The notes below the pieces were generated by a model, which saw nothing but the letters and a program-made list of their open reading frames with translations, was not told where the DNA came from and did no database searches. This document shows, in pieces, positions 5,019-5,897 of a stretch of 5,897 nt of DNA (position 1 is the stretch's first letter; each line of letters opens with the position of its first letter). Origin of the DNA: JBOHNM01 sp050730675 (lineage in GTDB: Bacteria; Planctomycetota; Phycisphaerae; Phycisphaerales; UBA1924); assembly GCA_050730675.1 (NCBI GenBank), contig JBOHNM010000205.1, forward strand, positions 1 to 5,897, written 5' to 3'. The position numbers and the translations under genes were made by a program.

Positions 5019-5897
5019 TCACTGCGGGCACCCTGCAAAGAACGCATCCAGGAACACGATGATGTCGTCGGGCGTGAGCTGGCCGTCGGGGTTGGGCGTG
5101 CCGCCGAGGCTTGCGACATCCGCGATCGCCAGGTTACCGGAGAAGAACGCATTGAGGTACGCGATCACGTCGTCGGCGGTGAGCAGCCCGTCGGGCACCA
5201 GCGCGCCGCCAAGGCTTGCCACATCGCCGCGGTTGGTCGAGGCGAAGAAGATGTTCCCGTCGGATGTGCCGACCGCCGCCCGCAGCCCGTTCGGCTTCGG
5301 CGGCACCTGCCCGGAGGTGAAGCCGCCATTGATCGCCGGCGGCGGATTCGTTCCCGTGCCCACTCCGATCAGCGTCACTGCTCCGCGGCACCCCTGCGGG
5401 TTGTAGCCGTTCACGTACTGCACGCGGATCACGCCGGCGAGATTCATGGTGCCATGGACGATGACGCGGCCGAACGTTGTGGTCGCCGTGCCGCCGCCGT
5501 TGATCTGGTGGGTGATGCGGCCGGCGCCGGTGAGCGTAAAGGTCGCGGCGCTGGCGACGGTGAACGTGCTCCCCGGCCCGACAATGACCTCACCCGAACT
5601 CGTGCCGGTGATGTTCGCGTTGATCGCGATATCACCGCCGCTGTTGGCCTCGAGCGTGCCCTCGTTGGTGAAGGCGTTGCCGGTGCCGCCGTTGTGGTTG
5701 AAAGAAATCGAGCGAGCGGCATTCCCCGAGGCGCGGATGATGCCTTGGTTGCGGATCGTGCCCGGGGTGCTCCCGTTCCACGCCATGTAGAAGGCGATGC
5801 TGGACGAGCCGGTGTTCCCCGAATCGGTGCGGCAGGTGATGCCAGGGGCAATCGTGAGCGCGCACCCGTTGTTGGCCTGGATGCTGGCGCTGTTATT
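5019..5897 (-). CDS. Secreted beta-rich repeat protein with C-terminal dockerin-like doublet, C-terminal part
   Basis: The open frame enters from the right edge, so the N-terminus is missing; 292 residues are visible. The first ~150 residues are Gly/Thr/Asn-rich short strands (IRNQGIIRASGN, NEGTLEANSGG, FTLTGAGRITHQ), as in beta-solenoid surface proteins. A linker follows (NPPPAINGG, VPPKPNG). The last ~70 residues are two copies of a 31-residue module with DVASLGG, PDG, LT-x-DD and an aromatic end, L-N/D-AFF-S/A-G. The protein ends in GCPQ. The module resembles the short dockerin-like domains of Phycisphaerales secreted proteins; calcium binding or surface anchoring is inference. It shares the NQG-x-IRA-x-G ... 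GTLEA-x-S-x-G pattern with the protein encoded at 1-1133. It lies on the same strand, 38 nt before atpZ. The substrate and role are unknown. Confidence 0.85.
   Translation of the reverse strand, partial: NNSASIQANNGCALTIAPGITCRTDSGNTGSSSIAFYMAWNGSTPGTIRNQGIIRASGNAARSISFNHNGGTGNAFTNEGTLEANSGGDIAINANITGTSSGEVIVGPGSTFTVASAATFTLTGAGRITHQINGGGTATTTFGRVIVHGTMNLAGVIRVQYVNGYNPQGCRGAVTLIGVGTGTNPPPAINGGFTSGQVPPKPNGLRAAVGTSDGNIFFASTNRGDVASLGGALVPDGLLTADDVIAYLNAFFSGNLAIADVASLGGTPNPDGQLTPDDIIVFLDAFFAGCPQ
5031..5228 (-). repeat. Tandem dockerin-like coding repeat, two copies
   Basis: Copy 1 covers 5228-5136 and copy 2 covers 5123-5031 (minus strand), separated by four codons (NLAI). Each encodes about 31 residues starting DVASLGG or the like, with PDG-x-LT-x-DD in the middle and AFF near the end. 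The Asp/Gly spacing resembles an EF-hand-type calcium loop. Divergence between copies indicates an old duplication. Confidence 0.8.

Noticed and set aside
1..5897. Mobile element, CRISPR array, tRNA or rRNA
   Set aside because: No transposase motif, terminal repeats with target duplications, regularly spaced short repeats or RNA gene consensus was seen on either strand.

Overview
This GC-rich window reads best as chromosome from a planctomycete of the Phycisphaerales type. The main clue is the C-terminal doublet of short dockerin-like repeats (pattern DVASLGG-x-PDG-x-LT-x-DD) in the right-edge protein, a module I associate from memory with that order. All genes that I accept lie on the minus strand, so the window is read from right to left.

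Layout, in transcription order. (1) 5897-5019: the C-terminal part of a secreted beta-rich repeat protein ending in the dockerin-like doublet. (2) 4980-1334: an ATP synthase cluster atpZ-atpI-atpB-atpE-atpF-atpH. It encodes two small assembly-type membrane proteins, the Fo subunits a, c and b, and the F1 delta stalk subunit. (3) 1333-1140: a 194-nt gap with two inverted repeats. (4) 1133-1 and beyond: the start of a second secreted beta-rich repeat protein, clearly related to the first. The catalytic genes atpA, atpG, atpD and atpC, which normally follow atpH, are not here, so the F1 head must be encoded elsewhere.

The cluster would supply the membrane rotor (c ring), the proton channel (a) and the peripheral stalk (b and delta). 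AtpZ and AtpI probably help c-ring assembly or cation handling. Subunit c has a proton-type ion site: the sodium-type Gln and Ser are absent. Subunit a keeps the essential Arg and has a Glu/His arrangement swapped relative to E. coli.

The unusual points are the ends of the Fo subunits. Subunit a has a His-rich C-terminal tail, subunit b has a signal peptide followed by a His-rich periplasmic segment, and subunit c has a signal-peptide-like leader. A small hairpin also buries the ribosome binding site of atpF. I found no RNA gene, CRISPR array, transposase or other mobile element. I see no wholly new system; the best leads are the Fo subunit extensions, the split operon between paralogous surface-protein genes, and the intergenic RNA structures.
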